A DNA stretch of 64,000 bases from Komagataeibacter nataicola (GTDB lineage: Bacteria > Pseudomonadota > Alphaproteobacteria > Acetobacterales > Acetobacteraceae). Below the pieces are notes generated by a model. That model saw nothing but the letters and a program-made list of their open reading frames with translations, did no database searches and had not been told where the DNA came from. Below, one piece after another: positions 28,122 to 37,514 of the stretch. Numbering within the stretch: the first letter of the stretch is position 1; the number at the start of each line of letters is the position of its first letter. The DNA lies in contig NZ_NIRT01000006.1 of the NCBI RefSeq assembly GCF_003207795.1, positions 86,593 to 150,592 on the forward strand, given 5' to 3'. A program made the position numbers and the translations under genes.

Positions 28122-31100
28122 ATGGATATCAACGCGCTGAAACGATTTGCCCAGACCTCACGCATCTGGATGATCGATCAGGTCACGGCCCGGCTCAACA
28201 GGATGCTTGCCGAGGAAACCCGGTCCGTCCCTGCCGGGACACTCACAGCGCTGAAGGCGGCCATTGAAAGGAACCGCGAGGACGTCATCGAGCAGGTAGC
28301 CTGCACCTGGTTCAACCGCTTTACGGCGCTACGATTCATGGATGTGATGGGCCTGACCACCCCGCATGTCCTATCATTCGTCTCTCGGGCCATGCCGGGG
28401 AGCCAGGCCCCGCCCGTTATCGCCGCCTATCCCGACAGCGCCCGCACCGACCATGACGGACAGGAAGAAGCCTGCCGGCTGCGCGTGCTCCAGGCCTGCC
28501 ATGACTGGCATGGCCGCATGCCCTTCCTGTTTGCAAAGGCCGGGGATTACACCGATCTTCTCATGCCAGCCGATCTTTTGGCACCTGATGGCTTTCTCGC
28601 CCGTCTGCGCGCGGTGATGACCGAGGCGGCGTGCCAGCATGTCGAGCTCATCGGGTGGTTGTACCAGTTCTATATTTCGGCAAAAAAGGACACGGTCTTT
28701 GCCGGGCTGAAACGGAACATCAGGATCACGCCCGCGAATATTCCTGCAGCGACACAGCTTTTCACGCCGCACTGGATCGTGCGTTACCTCGTGGAGAATT
28801 CGCTGGGGCGGCTGTGGCTGCGCAACCGCCCGCAATCAGAGCTGGCGGCGAAGATGGCGTATTACATCGCCCCCCAGAAGCCCGAAGCAGACTTCGTGCC
28901 TCTAGGCCGCCCTGAGGATCTGCGCATCTGCGATCCCGCCTGTGGCGCGGGCCATATGCTGACCTACAGCTTTGACCTGCTATATGAAATCTATGCCGAG
29001 GCAGGCCACGCTCCCCACAAAATCCCAGGCCTGATCCTGACGCATAACCTGACAGGCATCGAGATCGACGCGCCCGCGGCCGCACTCGCGGCCTTCGCCC
29101 TGTTGATGAAGGCGGCCACACGGCTGGGGCGGCGGCAGTTCCTGCGCCTGCAGGTACGGCCCAATATTGTCGTCATGCGCAACGTTACCTTCACTGCGGC
29201 CGAAATGGCAGGGATCGCCGCCGTGGTCGGGCGCGACCTGTTCACACCCGGCCTGCGCGCGATGCTGGGGCAGTTCGAACAGGCACAGAATCTGGGCGCG
29301 CTGATCGTGCCCGTACAATGCAACGTGCCTGACGTGCGGCGCCGTATTACGGCCTGCGATAGCGGCGCGGACCTGCGGCTGAAGGATGTGCTGGCCCGTG
29401 CCCTGACCGTGCTGCGCATGGCCGAAGCGCTTGCCCCCCGCTACCACGTAGCCGTGACCAATCCACCCTATATGGGGGCGAAAGGCATGAACACGGCGCT
29501 GGCCGCTTTCATCAAGGCCGATTACCCGCACAGCAGGTCCGATCTGTTTGCCGTATTCATGGAGCGCGCACTGGGGCTGACCGTGCGGCACGGGCTGATG
29601 GCCATGATAACCATGCAGTCATGGATGTTCCTTGCCTCCTATGAAAAACTGCGTGCCCGCCTGCTGGCCGAGACCATGATCCTGTCCATGGCCCATCTGG
29701 GTGAGCGGGCGTTTGACAGTATCGGCGGCGCGGTTGTTTCCACTACGGCATTTGTCATCGGCAATGCGCGCGATACGCGGCAGCGGGGCACCTTCATTCG
29801 CCTTGTCGATGGCGGATCGGAGGCTGAAAAGAAAACCCGGTTGCAAGAGGCCATCCATCATCCGGATAGCGGGTGGCGCCATCAGGCTTCAGCGGAAGAT
29901 TTTGAACATGTGCCGGGCCAGCCGATTGCGTACTGGCTGTCGGAAAATTTCAGGCAGTGCTTTGCCCGCTTTCCCCTGATCGGGGCATCGGCCGCCGCCG
30001 TATGCGGCATGACCACGGGCGAGAATGCACGCTTTGTCAGGGCATGGCATGAAGTTGACCTGAACCGGCTCATGACGGATGCCGCCTGCCCCGCGCAGGC
30101 CCGGCAGTCGGGCTGCAAATGGTTCCCCTATGCCAAGGGCGGTGAATTCCGCAAATGGTATGGCAACGCGGATTACGTGGTGAACTGGCAGGACGATGGC
30201 CGCGACATCCTGGCCTCGGGGCGGGCCTATCCCCGCGCAAGGCAACGGTATTTCAGCCCCTCGGTCAGCTGGTCTTTCCTGTCATCAGCCTATTTTGGCG
30301 TGCGCCAGCAGCCGCGGGGCTTCATCTTTGATATGGCTGGCTGCTCCCTTTTCCCCCATGAGCCTGACCAGATCAGCCTTCATACGGGCGCCCTATGTGC
30401 AAAAACGGCCGGCCTTTTCCTTCAGGTCCTGAATCCGACGCTGAATTTTCAGGTCAATAACGTCGCTTCCATCCCGCTGCCCCCTTTCATCGACACGGCT
30501 TCCGTCCAGGCTATCGTGCAGGCGGCCATACGGATCAGCAAATGCGACTGGGACGACCACGAAGCCTCATGGGATTTCACCACGCTGCCGCTGCTTTCAG
30601 TTGCCTGTCAGGGCGATACGCTCGCGCAGGCCTATGCCCGCCTGCGCGCACGCTGGCAGGACATGACCGACAGCCTGCAGCGCCTGGAGGAAGAGAATAA
30701 CCGCCTTTTCATCAACGCCTATGGATTACAGGGCGAGCTGACCCCCGAGGTGCCGGTCAGGGACATTACGCTCACCTGCAATCCTGCCTATCGCCATGGC
30801 ATGGGAGCTGGCGATGGCGAAGCCCGCCTGTGTGCGGATACGATGGCCGAACTCCTGCATTATGCCGTGGGCTGTCTGTTCGGGCGCTACAGCCTGGATG
30901 CTCCCGGCCTCATCCTTGCCCATCAGGGTGCGGGGCTTGAAGCCTATCTGGCCCGCGTGCCCCAACCCCGCCTTGTCCCCGTGCGTGACAATGTTATCCC
31001 CGTGCTGGCGGTCGACTGGTTTGCCGATGATATTGTAACGCGCACCTGCGAATTCCTGCGCGTGACCTTTGGCGCGGCGCAGTTTCCTGAAAACCTTGCC

Positions 31101-31556
31101 TTCATTGAACGCGTGCTCGGCAAGAACCTGCGCCGGTGGTTCCACAGGGATTTCTTTGATGACCATGTAAAACGCTACGGAAAGCGGCCTGTTTACTGGA
31201 TGTTTTCCAGCCCTGGCGGGAGCTTCCGTGCGCTGGTCTACATGCACCGCTACCAGCCTGATACCGTCTCCACCGTGCTGGCCGCCTTAGGCCAGTTCAT
31301 CGCACGGCTGGAGAAGGAACGAACCCGGCTGCACAAGCGGGCCAATGAAACAGGCACTTTGCCCGATCAGCGCAGAAGGGCGCAAAAGAGCGAAGGAATG
31401 CTGACCTTGCAGATTGAGGAACTGACCGCATGGGCGAATGACGTGCTCCATCCGCTGGCGCAGCGGAAGATCACCCTTGATCTTGATGAAGGTGTGAGGC
31501 GCAACTACCAGCTTTTTGCCGGGGCCCTAAAACCGGTCAGGGGCATGCAGGACTGA
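28122..31556 (+). CDS. pglX: Solitary BREX-type adenine methyltransferase PglX
   Basis: A 1144-residue protein matching the BREX-1 PglX layout. The N-terminal helical region has KRFAQTSRIWMIDQVTARL and VACTWFNRFTALRFMDVMGL. It is followed by the SAM-binding motif I DPACGAGHMLTYSFDLLYE (about 270) and the amino-methyltransferase motif IV VTNPPYMGAKG (about 446). A long target-recognition half follows. In BREX it methylates adenine to mark self DNA and is needed for phage exclusion. No brxA, brxB, brxC, pglZ or brxL is near. It is flanked by xfp and a class II aldolase-family gene, so it stands alone. Confidence 0.85.
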   Translation: MDINALKRFAQTSRIWMIDQVTARLNRMLAEETRSVPAGTLTALKAAIERNREDVIEQVACTWFNRFTALRFMDVMGLTTPHVLSFVSRAMPGSQAPPVIAAYPDSARTDHDGQEEACRLRVLQACHDWHGRMPFLFAKAGDYTDLLMPADLLAPDGFLARLRAVMTEAACQHVELIGWLYQFYISAKKDTVFAGLKRNIRITPANIPAATQLFTPHWIVRYLVENSLGRLWLRNRPQSELAAKMAYYIAPQKPEADFVPLGRPEDLRICDPACGAGHMLTYSFDLLYEIYAEAGHAPHKIPGLILTHNLTGIEIDAPAAALAAFALLMKAATRLGRRQFLRLQVRPNIVVMRNVTFTAAEMAGIAAVVGRDLFTPGLRAMLGQFEQAQNLGALIVPVQCNVPDVRRRITACDSGADLRLKDVLARALTVLRMAEALAPRYHVAVTNPPYMGAKGMNTALAAFIKADYPHSRSDLFAVFMERALGLTVRHGLMAMITMQSWMFLASYEKLRARLLAETMILSMAHLGERAFDSIGGAVVSTTAFVIGNARDTRQRGTFIRLVDGGSEAEKKTRLQEAIHHPDSGWRHQASAEDFEHVPGQPIAYWLSENFRQCFARFPLIGASAAAVCGMTTGENARFVRAWHEVDLNRLMTDAACPAQARQSGCKWFPYAKGGEFRKWYGNADYVVNWQDDGRDILASGRAYPRARQRYFSPSVSWSFLSSAYFGVRQQPRGFIFDMAGCSLFPHEPDQISLHTGALCAKTAGLFLQVLNPTLNFQVNNVASIPLPPFIDTASVQAIVQAAIRISKCDWDDHEASWDFTTLPLLSVACQGDTLAQAYARLRARWQDMTDSLQRLEEENNRLFINAYGLQGELTPEVPVRDITLTCNPAYRHGMGAGDGEARLCADTMAELLHYAVGCLFGRYSLDAPGLILAHQGAGLEAYLARVPQPRLVPVRDNVIPVLAVDWFADDIVTRTCEFLRVTFGAAQFPENLAFIERVLGKNLRRWFHRDFFDDHVKRYGKRPVYWMFSSPGGSFRALVYMHRYQPDTVSTVLAALGQFIARLEKERTRLHKRANETGTLPDQRRRAQKSEGMLTLQIEELTAWANDVLHPLAQRKITLDLDEGVRRNYQLFAGALKPVRGMQD

Positions 31557-31612
31557 ATGATACACGTTTGCAGGTGCCCCCATTTTTTAAACCGGCACAT
31601 CCTTTATGGGGC

Positions 31613-32371
31613 TCAGTCGCGGTAATCGGGCTGTTCGCGGTCAAGCTTGCGCCGCAGCGCCTGCCAGATCAGTCGGCCTTCATCGGGGTCATCCTCAAAC
31701 TGCTTTCTGGCACGCAGGATCTGCGCCTCGGAAGGGGTATGCAGGGGCACGCCCGTGGACTGCGCCGCGATCTGGATCCGGCAGGACTGCTCAAGGTAAT
31801 ACATGCGGTAGAAGGCTTGCGCGATGGTGGCGCCTACGGTGAGCAATCCATGGTTTTGCAAAATGAGCGCATTGCGCGCGCCAAGGTCGCGCACGAGGCG
31901 CTCGCGTTCGCTCAGATTGTCATCGGCGGCAATCCCCTCATAGGGGTGGAAGCCAACCCTGCCGTAGAATTCCATGTTGATCTGGTTAAGCGGCAGGATG
32001 TTCTGCTCCTGCGCCGCCACCACCATGCCCGCAAGCGTGTGCGTATGCATGACGCATGCGGCATCGGGCCTGCTGCGGTGGATGGCGGAATGAATGACAA
32101 ACCCCGCCGGGTTGATCGGCCACGAGGTTTCCTGCCGGGGCAGGCCATCGGCATCGACCACCACCAGCGAACTCGCGGTAATCTCCTCGAACAGAAAGCC
32201 AAAGGGATTGACCAGATAGGCATGCTCACGCCCCGGCAGCCTGACCGAAAGATGGGTATAGACAAGGTCGGTCATGCCAAAAAGCGCCATGAGCCGGTAA
32301 GCGGCGGCAAGATCCTCACGCACGGCCCTTTCGGTGGGGGCGGTTGAGGGCGCGGGCGAAAGGGAAGACAT
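31613..32371 (-). CDS. Class II aldolase/adducin-family protein
   Basis: A 252-residue protein. It has the MFGMTDLVYTHLSVRLPG-like start, the zinc site CVMHTHTLAGMVV (about 113-125) with the His pair, and the third His in LILQNHGLLTVG (about 167-178). These proteins catalyse aldol cleavage, decarboxylation or epimerisation of sugar phosphates and hydroxy acids; the substrate here is unknown. ATG 32371 is chosen for the AGGAAGGA site upstream; a longer start at 32443 is possible. It is divergent from the LysR-family gene. Confidence 0.85.
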   Translation of the reverse strand: MSSLSPAPSTAPTERAVREDLAAAYRLMALFGMTDLVYTHLSVRLPGREHAYLVNPFGFLFEEITASSLVVVDADGLPRQETSWPINPAGFVIHSAIHRSRPDAACVMHTHTLAGMVVAAQEQNILPLNQINMEFYGRVGFHPYEGIAADDNLSERERLVRDLGARNALILQNHGLLTVGATIAQAFYRMYYLEQSCRIQIAAQSTGVPLHTPSEAQILRARKQFEDDPDEGRLIWQALRRKLDREQPDYRD

Positions 32372-32857
32372 GATCCGTGAATATTCCTTCCTGTGGCAGG
32401 CAAGTCGGCTCTTATGGGGCTGGGGCACAGCAGCCGGACCCATGCGGCACGGCGCGACGATTACCTACCATCGGCCGCGCGTAAACAGGAATTTTTCAAA
32501 GTAAGCTTCAGTCAGAAGCCTGAAGACATATTTTGTAATATACAGTCAATAAAAAACAATAAAAGTTTTAGCCCGCCACATTTTTTTAAAACCCGGCGTT
32601 CTTCCGAATATCCTTAAAAATATTCATCACTAAATTTCTTATTATTGTCCATGTTTCATGGATATACTATTTGAGAATGATCGCCTTTGTGACAGCCAGA
32701 AATGCTTTCCTCCCCTATCATTACGGTTTATGGATAATAGCGGTAACGAACCGGCCTGGACCGACAGCGCGCCCTCCGCGCCTGTTCCTTCGGCGCAGTA
32801 ACGCCCCCCACGGGAGAGCAGTGCATTCATGCCCTATATCTGGTGGATCGGTTTTGC
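32372..32857. other. Long AT-richer intergenic region
   Basis: No gene is recognised. About 32490-32612 is AT-rich for this genome and carries a decayed copy of the dispersed repeat. The rest is the divergent control region between the aldolase-family gene and the LysR gene, so a LysR operator is likely somewhere here but I could not single it out. Confidence 0.55.
32490..32612. repeat. Dispersed hairpin repeat, decayed copy
   Basis: Pieces AATTTTTCAAAGTAAGCTTC, AATAAAAGTTTTAGCCCGCC, ATTTTTTTAAAACCCGGCG and TTCTTCCGAA keep the order of the full unit at 15099-15185 but with many changes. The stretch is markedly AT-rich. Confidence 0.45.
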
Positions 32858-33838
32858 ATGATACGACAGCCCGCACCCTTACCCCGCAAGGCCGCCGCCC
32901 CGCGCGGCACTGGCACGCGCCGCAAGGCGGATGGTTTTCATGGGCAGGTGGCCGAGGTTGACCTGCGGCAGTTGCGCGTGTTCCGCACCGTGGCCGAACA
33001 TGGCGGTTTTGCCGCAGCCGAAGTTGCGCTGGGCAAGAGCAAATCCTCCATCAGCATCGACATCGCCGCTCTTGAAAACCGACTGGGCCTGCGGCTGTGC
33101 ACGCGCGGGCGCAGCGGTTTTGCCCTGACGGCGCAAGGCCGCCTGGTGCTCGAGGCAACCGAGGCCCTGTTCTCGGATATCGCGCAGTTCCAGCAGCGCA
33201 TAAACGAGGCCACCGGTACATTGACGGGGCGCTTTTGCCTGTACGTGCCCGACAATATCCAGATTCATGGCGAAACAGCGCTGGTGCGCGCCATTGAAAC
33301 CTTTACCACCCGCTACCCGGCGGTATTCATGGATATCCGCTCCACCTCCGCGCGTGAGGTGGAGTTTGCCGTGCTCAACGGGCAGGCCTGCGCCGGAATC
33401 ACCCTGAACCCGCGCCACGCACCCGATGTCCAGACCACGGCCCTGTTTCATGAGCAACTGCACCTGTTCTGTGGCAGGCGCCACCCCCTGTTCAGCATGC
33501 CTGAAAGCGAGATCACTCCCGCCATTCTGGCCGAGCAGCGCATGATTACGGTCTCGGGTGCCGCCACCTCGCCCATGTGGGACAGGCTGCGCCCGCACCT
33601 GACCTTTGCCGCGGCGGCGGAAAATGTCGATTCACGCGCGCTGCTGATCCTGTCAGGCAATTACCTTGGGTTTCTGCCCGAACCCTTTGCCCGGCCCCTG
33701 GTGCATAACGGGCTGCTGCGCCGCATTGTGCTCGACGGCCTGCAACTTGAAACCAGCTTCTATTTTCTGGCCCGCCCCAACCCCGAGACGGGCCTTATGC
33801 ACGATACGTTCCGCGCCATTCTGGAGGCGGCCTGCTGA
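32858..33838 (+). CDS. LysR-family transcriptional regulator
   Basis: A 326-residue protein. An Arg/Lys/Pro-rich N-terminal extension of about 30 residues precedes the winged HTH (about 35-95; RQLRVFRTVAEHGGFAAAEV and SSISIDIAALENRLGLRLCTR). A LysR-type substrate-binding domain follows (about 115-325). ATG 32858 is chosen; GTG 32843 is an alternative. It lies 25 bases before the amino-acid ABC importer genes on the same strand and divergent from the aldolase-family gene, so it probably controls one or both. Confidence 0.88.
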   Translation: MIRQPAPLPRKAAAPRGTGTRRKADGFHGQVAEVDLRQLRVFRTVAEHGGFAAAEVALGKSKSSISIDIAALENRLGLRLCTRGRSGFALTAQGRLVLEATEALFSDIAQFQQRINEATGTLTGRFCLYVPDNIQIHGETALVRAIETFTTRYPAVFMDIRSTSAREVEFAVLNGQACAGITLNPRHAPDVQTTALFHEQLHLFCGRRHPLFSMPESEITPAILAEQRMITVSGAATSPMWDRLRPHLTFAAAAENVDSRALLILSGNYLGFLPEPFARPLVHNGLLRRIVLDGLQLETSFYFLARPNPETGLMHDTFRAILEAAC

Positions 33839-33863
33839 ATCCGGCACCCGCGAGGAGCACCGC

Positions 33864-35429
33864 ATGACCCCTGTGATGGCATGGTTCAGGCGCCCGCATG
33901 CTACCTGCGTTATGGTGGGTATTCTTGCCGCCATGCTGGCGGGCGCAGGCACGGCGCGGGCGGATACGCCACCCCCTTTGCCCGGATTCATCCATGATGG
34001 CGCGCTGACGGTGTGCACCAACCCGACCCTGCCCCCCATGACATTCGTAAACGGCACCGACGTGAAGGCGGTGGACGGAATCGACATGGACATCGCCCGC
34101 ACGCTGGCGGCCTACTGGCACGTGAAGCTGACAGTCACGACCATGGATTTTACCGGCCTGTTCCCCAGCCTTGCAGCAGGGCGCTGCGGGCTGGTGGCGA
34201 GTGGCATCATCAGGCTGCCGCAGCGTGAACGCAACTTTGATGCCGTAGCCTATCAGGATACGGCGCTGGTCATCGTGGCGCGCGCGGGCACCCACCCGCT
34301 GGGCGGCATGGCGGAACTGTCGGGCCGGAAGGTGGCCGTGCAGGCCGGCACAAGCTACAGCGCGCGCATGGCGCGGGAGAACGAGGCGCTGGCGGCGGCA
34401 GGCCATGCGCCGATGATCATCACGGCATACCCCACCGAGGAACAGGTGGTGCAGCAGGTGCTGCTCGGGCGCGCTTTCGCACTGGCCAGCCAGGATGTGG
34501 AACTGGCCTACCGGCGCGAACAGCTGCACGGCAGGGTGAGGGTGATTTTTACGCCTCCTTATCCCGAATACCGGCATTTCGCGCTTTATATCCGCAAGGA
34601 CGCCCATGACAGGGCATTGCTGGAACAGGCCGTTGCCACCCTGCGCGATAACGGGCAGATGGCTGCGATCGCGCAGAAATGGGCCATAACCCCCGATACC
34701 ACGCAGGCGCTGGGCGCAACTGCGCCGGCCTTTCACTGGGGCACGTTTTTTGGTGCCCTGACATCAGCCGCTTTCATGCGCGGGGCATTCATTACGCTGG
34801 CCGTGGCCGTGCTGTCGCATCTGACCGCCATTGCCATCTCGCTGCCCATGGCGCTGGTGCTGAACGGGCGCGATTGCGTGCTCAAGACCGGGCTTACGGC
34901 CTATGTCGCCCTCTTCCGTGGTGCGCCGACGCTGCTGCAACTGCTGTTCATCTGGAACGCCCTGCCGCAGTTCCTGCCCTTTTTCCGCGAGGCCTGGTTC
35001 ACGCCTTTCCTGGCGACATGGCTGTCGCTGTCGATCAATGAATCCGCCTATCAGGTAGAAATCAACCGCGCGGCCCTGTTGGCAGTCGATCCGGCCCAGG
35101 CGGTGGCGGGGCATGCGCTGGGCCTGTCGCGCGGGCAGGTCTATCGTCATGTCATCTTTCCGCAGGCCCTGCGCATAGCCCTGCCGCCTACCATCAACGC
35201 GTTCATAAGCCTGCTCAAGACCACCTCGCTGGCGTCGGTCATCTCGGTGCAGGAATTGCTGGCGGTTACCCAGATTCAGGTTGCACGCACGTTTGAGTTT
35301 ACTGAATATTATGCCGCAGCGCTGGTTTACTATCTGGCCATGGTCTTCTTTTTTCTGCTGGTGCAGAAACGCGTCGAGCGCCGTTTTTCATGGGCTGACC
35401 AGTACAGGGCGGGCACGCATGCATCCTGA
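33864..35429 (+). CDS. Polar amino-acid ABC importer: fused substrate-binding protein and permease
   Basis: A 521-residue fusion. It has a signal segment (about 13-32, ending GTARAD), a family-3 solute-binding domain (about 40-270; DGALTVCTNPTLPPMTFVNG and DGIDMDIARTLAAYW), then a His/Glu/Gln/Arg-type permease domain (about 295-515) with the EAA-like loop AGHALGLSRGQVYRHVIFPQ. Fusions of this kind tether the binding protein to the membrane. ATG 33864 follows GAGGAGCACCGC. Its stop lies inside the ATPase gene (11-base overlap). The substrate is presumed a polar amino acid or opine. Confidence 0.9.
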   Translation: MTPVMAWFRRPHATCVMVGILAAMLAGAGTARADTPPPLPGFIHDGALTVCTNPTLPPMTFVNGTDVKAVDGIDMDIARTLAAYWHVKLTVTTMDFTGLFPSLAAGRCGLVASGIIRLPQRERNFDAVAYQDTALVIVARAGTHPLGGMAELSGRKVAVQAGTSYSARMARENEALAAAGHAPMIITAYPTEEQVVQQVLLGRAFALASQDVELAYRREQLHGRVRVIFTPPYPEYRHFALYIRKDAHDRALLEQAVATLRDNGQMAAIAQKWAITPDTTQALGATAPAFHWGTFFGALTSAAFMRGAFITLAVAVLSHLTAIAISLPMALVLNGRDCVLKTGLTAYVALFRGAPTLLQLLFIWNALPQFLPFFREAWFTPFLATWLSLSINESAYQVEINRAALLAVDPAQAVAGHALGLSRGQVYRHVIFPQALRIALPPTINAFISLLKTTSLASVISVQELLAVTQIQVARTFEFTEYYAAALVYYLAMVFFFLLVQKRVERRFSWADQYRAGTHAS

Positions 35430-36162
35430 ACCCGGCGCCGTGCTGTCGATACGCAACCTGAGCAAGCTGTACAAGGACTTCACCGCCCTTGACCGCATCA
35501 GTCTTGACGTGCGGCGCGGCGAGAAGGTCGTAGTGCTCGGGCCATCCGGCTCGGGCAAGTCAACGCTGATCCGCTGCCTCAACCGCATCGAACCCCATGA
35601 CAGCGGCTCACTGCACATCAATGGCCAGACCATTACTGCAAGGACCGACCTGATCCGCCTGCGCGCACTCGTGGGGCTGGTGTTCCAGAACTACAACCTG
35701 TTCCCGCATCTGAATGTGCTCGACAACTGTGCGCTGGCACCCCGTTTGGTGCGCAAGATGCCGCGTGCGCAGGCCGAGGCGCTGGCCATGCGCTTTTTGC
35801 AGCAGGTCAATATTGCCGGGCAGGCACGCAAATATCCCATCCAGCTTTCTGGCGGGCAGCAGCAGCGCGTGGCCATTGCGCGCGCGTTGTGCATGCAGCC
35901 CGAAATCATGCTGTTTGACGAACCGACGGCCGCTCTTGACCCCGAGGCCGTATCTGGCGTGGCCACGATCATGAACGACCTCGCAGCTCAGGGCATCACC
36001 ATACTCTGCGTTACGCATGAAATGCGCTTTGCGCGCCATATTGCCGATCGTATCGTCTTCATGGATCAGGGGCGCATCATGGAAATCACGCCACCCGGGC
36101 AGTTTTTCACCAACCCGCAGACCCGCCGGGCACAGGATTTCCTGAACCAGATGATCGCATGA
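35419..36162 (+). CDS. Polar amino-acid ABC importer, ATPase
   Basis: A 247-residue ABC ATPase with all motifs intact: Walker [10 protein letters not shown] (about 37-45), Q-loop [10 protein letters not shown], signature [15 protein letters not shown], Walker [15 protein letters not shown] and the H-loop VTHEM. It is of the GlnQ/HisP type and drives the SBP-permease fusion encoded immediately upstream, whose reading frame it overlaps. A hairpin repeat and the IS element follow. Confidence 0.93.
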   Translation: MHPEPGAVLSIRNLSKLYKDFTALDRISLDVRRGEKVVVLGPSGSGKSTLIRCLNRIEPHDSGSLHINGQTITARTDLIRLRALVGLVFQNYNLFPHLNVLDNCALAPRLVRKMPRAQAEALAMRFLQQVNIAGQARKYPIQLSGGQQQRVAIARALCMQPEIMLFDEPTAALDPEAVSGVATIMNDLAAQGITILCVTHEMRFARHIADRIVFMDQGRIMEITPPGQFFTNPQTRRAQDFLNQMIA

Positions 36163-36165
36163 AAA

Positions 36166-36206
36166 GATAAAAGTTGCTGGTGAAGCTTTTTTTCAAAAAG
36201 CTTTAA
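36166..36206. repeat. Dispersed hairpin repeat, copy cut by the IS element
   Basis: AGATAAAAGTTGCTGGTGAAGC then AAGCTTTTTTTCAAAAAGCTTTAA. The right half of the unit is missing, and the IS5-type element starts at its edge, so the insertion (or a later deletion from it) seems to have cut this copy. Confidence 0.65.
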
Positions 36207-37035
36207 GCTCAGGACTCATAACCAGAAGATGACGGTTGCAGCGAGGCAGATGGCTGAGAAGAAGACACTCGGGCATCTGTCATAACGTGTTGCGACCCGT
36301 CTCCAGTCCTTGATTCTTCCGAACATGATCTTGATACGGCTGCGGCGTTTGTATTTCCGCCTGTCGTATCTGACCGGTTTTCCGCGAAATTTCCTGCCAG
36401 GAATGCAGGGTTTTATCCCTTTCTTCTTCAGGGCATCCCGGAACCAATCTGCGCCATGCCCGCGATCGGCCAGCATCCATCGGGCTATGGGAATACTGTC
36501 GAGAAAGGCTGCTGCACCTGTATAATTACTGATCTGCCCCGCCGTTATGAAGAAGCTCAGCGGTCGTCAGTTCTGATCGGTGATGGCATACAACTTCGTA
36601 TTCATACCGCCTTTTGTGCGACCGATCAGGCGACCTGGATCCCCTTTTTTGAATCGCAGGTTCGAAGCCGTACGATGTGCCTTGAGACAGGTCGGATCAA
36701 TCATGATGGTCTGGGGCTCTTCCTGTCCAGCCGCCAGGCCATCCATCATTCTGATGAAGATCCCCATGACACTCCAGCACTTCCAGCGGTTGTAGAGTGT
36801 CTTGTGTGGACCGTATTCCCGGGGCGCATCGCGCCAGCGCAGAGCGTTCCGATTAACGAAGATGATGGCGCTCAGCACGCGACGGTTATCAACACGAGGC
36901 CTGCCGTGGCTCTTGGGAAAGAAAGGCCGAAGACGCTCCATCTGCTCGTCCGTCAGCCAATACAGATCACTCATCTTCAGTCTCCTCACAGAGCCTGAAT
37001 CAGATTTCTCATCTCAAATTGATGGGCCCTGAGTC
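36207..37035 (-). mobile_element. IS5-family insertion sequence, about 829 bp
   Basis: It encloses a single transposase frame (with one in-frame stop). Imperfect terminal inverted repeats can be matched: CTCAGGACTCATAA at 36208-36221 and TTGATGGGCCCTGAG at 37019-37033 (reverse complement CTCAGGGCCCATCAA). A TAA triplet flanks both ends, consistent with the TNA target duplication of IS1031-like IS5 members. It sits inside an integrase gene copy (37036-37239) on one side and abuts a hairpin repeat on the other. Confidence 0.8.
36216..36989 (-). pseudogene. IS5-family transposase with in-frame stop
   Basis: The first part (36570-36989) has MSDLYWLTDEQMERLRPFFP, the DUF4096-like N-terminus and the first catalytic Asp region (MIDPTCLKAHRTASN). 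After the TGA at 36567-36569 the same frame continues with RPLSFFITAGQISNYTGAAAFLDS, MLADRGHGADWFRDAL (second Asp), and GRIKDWRRVATRYDRCPSVF to the end. The two parts are in the same frame, so this is a nonsense mutation, not a programmed frameshift. The element is probably immobile unless helped in trans. Confidence 0.85.
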
Positions 37036-37239
37036 TAAAGCGTCAGGTTCCGAGAGGGCCAGATGGGCCTGAGAGAATAATTCTGTGGTTCTGGCATGAA
37101 GCAAAGAAGCGCGTTTGCGGGCTTCATTCTGGTCGCCTGTTTTTAAAGAAACCCAGATTTCCCGCCGATTTAAGGCTGTTCGCAGGGTAGGGGGAACAAT
37201 ACGGCGGAAGTGATAGGTGGTGCCTCGGACACGGAGCAT
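37036..37239 (-). pseudogene. Truncated integrase, 5' part only
   Basis: From ATG 37239 the product MLRVRGTTYHFRRIVPP... runs about 66 residues before meeting the IS element. It is a near copy of the start of the intact integrase at 40126-41499 (RREIWVSLKTG, NEARK and LHARTTELF are shared). The upstream GAGGGAAG ribosome site is also conserved. The rest of the gene is gone. It marks a second island that once lay to the left. Confidence 0.88.
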
Positions 37240-37280
37240 AAAATCTTCCCTCGGTGGGGAAGGACGACGGAGCAAAGGCT

Positions 37281-37356
37281 GCCTTTGCTCCTCATTCAGC
37301 CGAAAAATCGTGCTATTTCAGGTGTCTGTGGTGCGAACTGCGGGACTCGAACCCGC
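37281..37356. repeat. Direct repeat containing duplicated att site (tRNA-Leu 3' end)
   Basis: These 76 bases are identical to 41541-41616. The part 37329-37356 repeats the last 28 bases of tRNA-Leu including T-arm, acceptor strand and CCA. The similarity continues to the left over the integrase 5' end with scattered mismatches and no gaps (constant offset 4260). This is the left attachment site of the island at 37357-41588. Confidence 0.9.
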
Positions 37357-37514
37357 TCTCTTTAATCGCAACCAGTCAGACAACCCATTGAAATGGAACG
37401 ATAATTTCAGACGAAATCATCCTTCGCATGGTGACTGCGGGTTTACTCTGAGGGCAAACCCGTGGGGCAGTCAAGGTTTGGAATTTACAATGGAAGGGAG
37501 GCCATACTGTAAAT

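Noticed and set aside
36216..36989. Programmed frameshift between two transposase ORFs
   Set aside because: Both parts are in the same frame (513 bases between the two starts, a multiple of three), separated by one TGA, so a nonsense mutation fits better.
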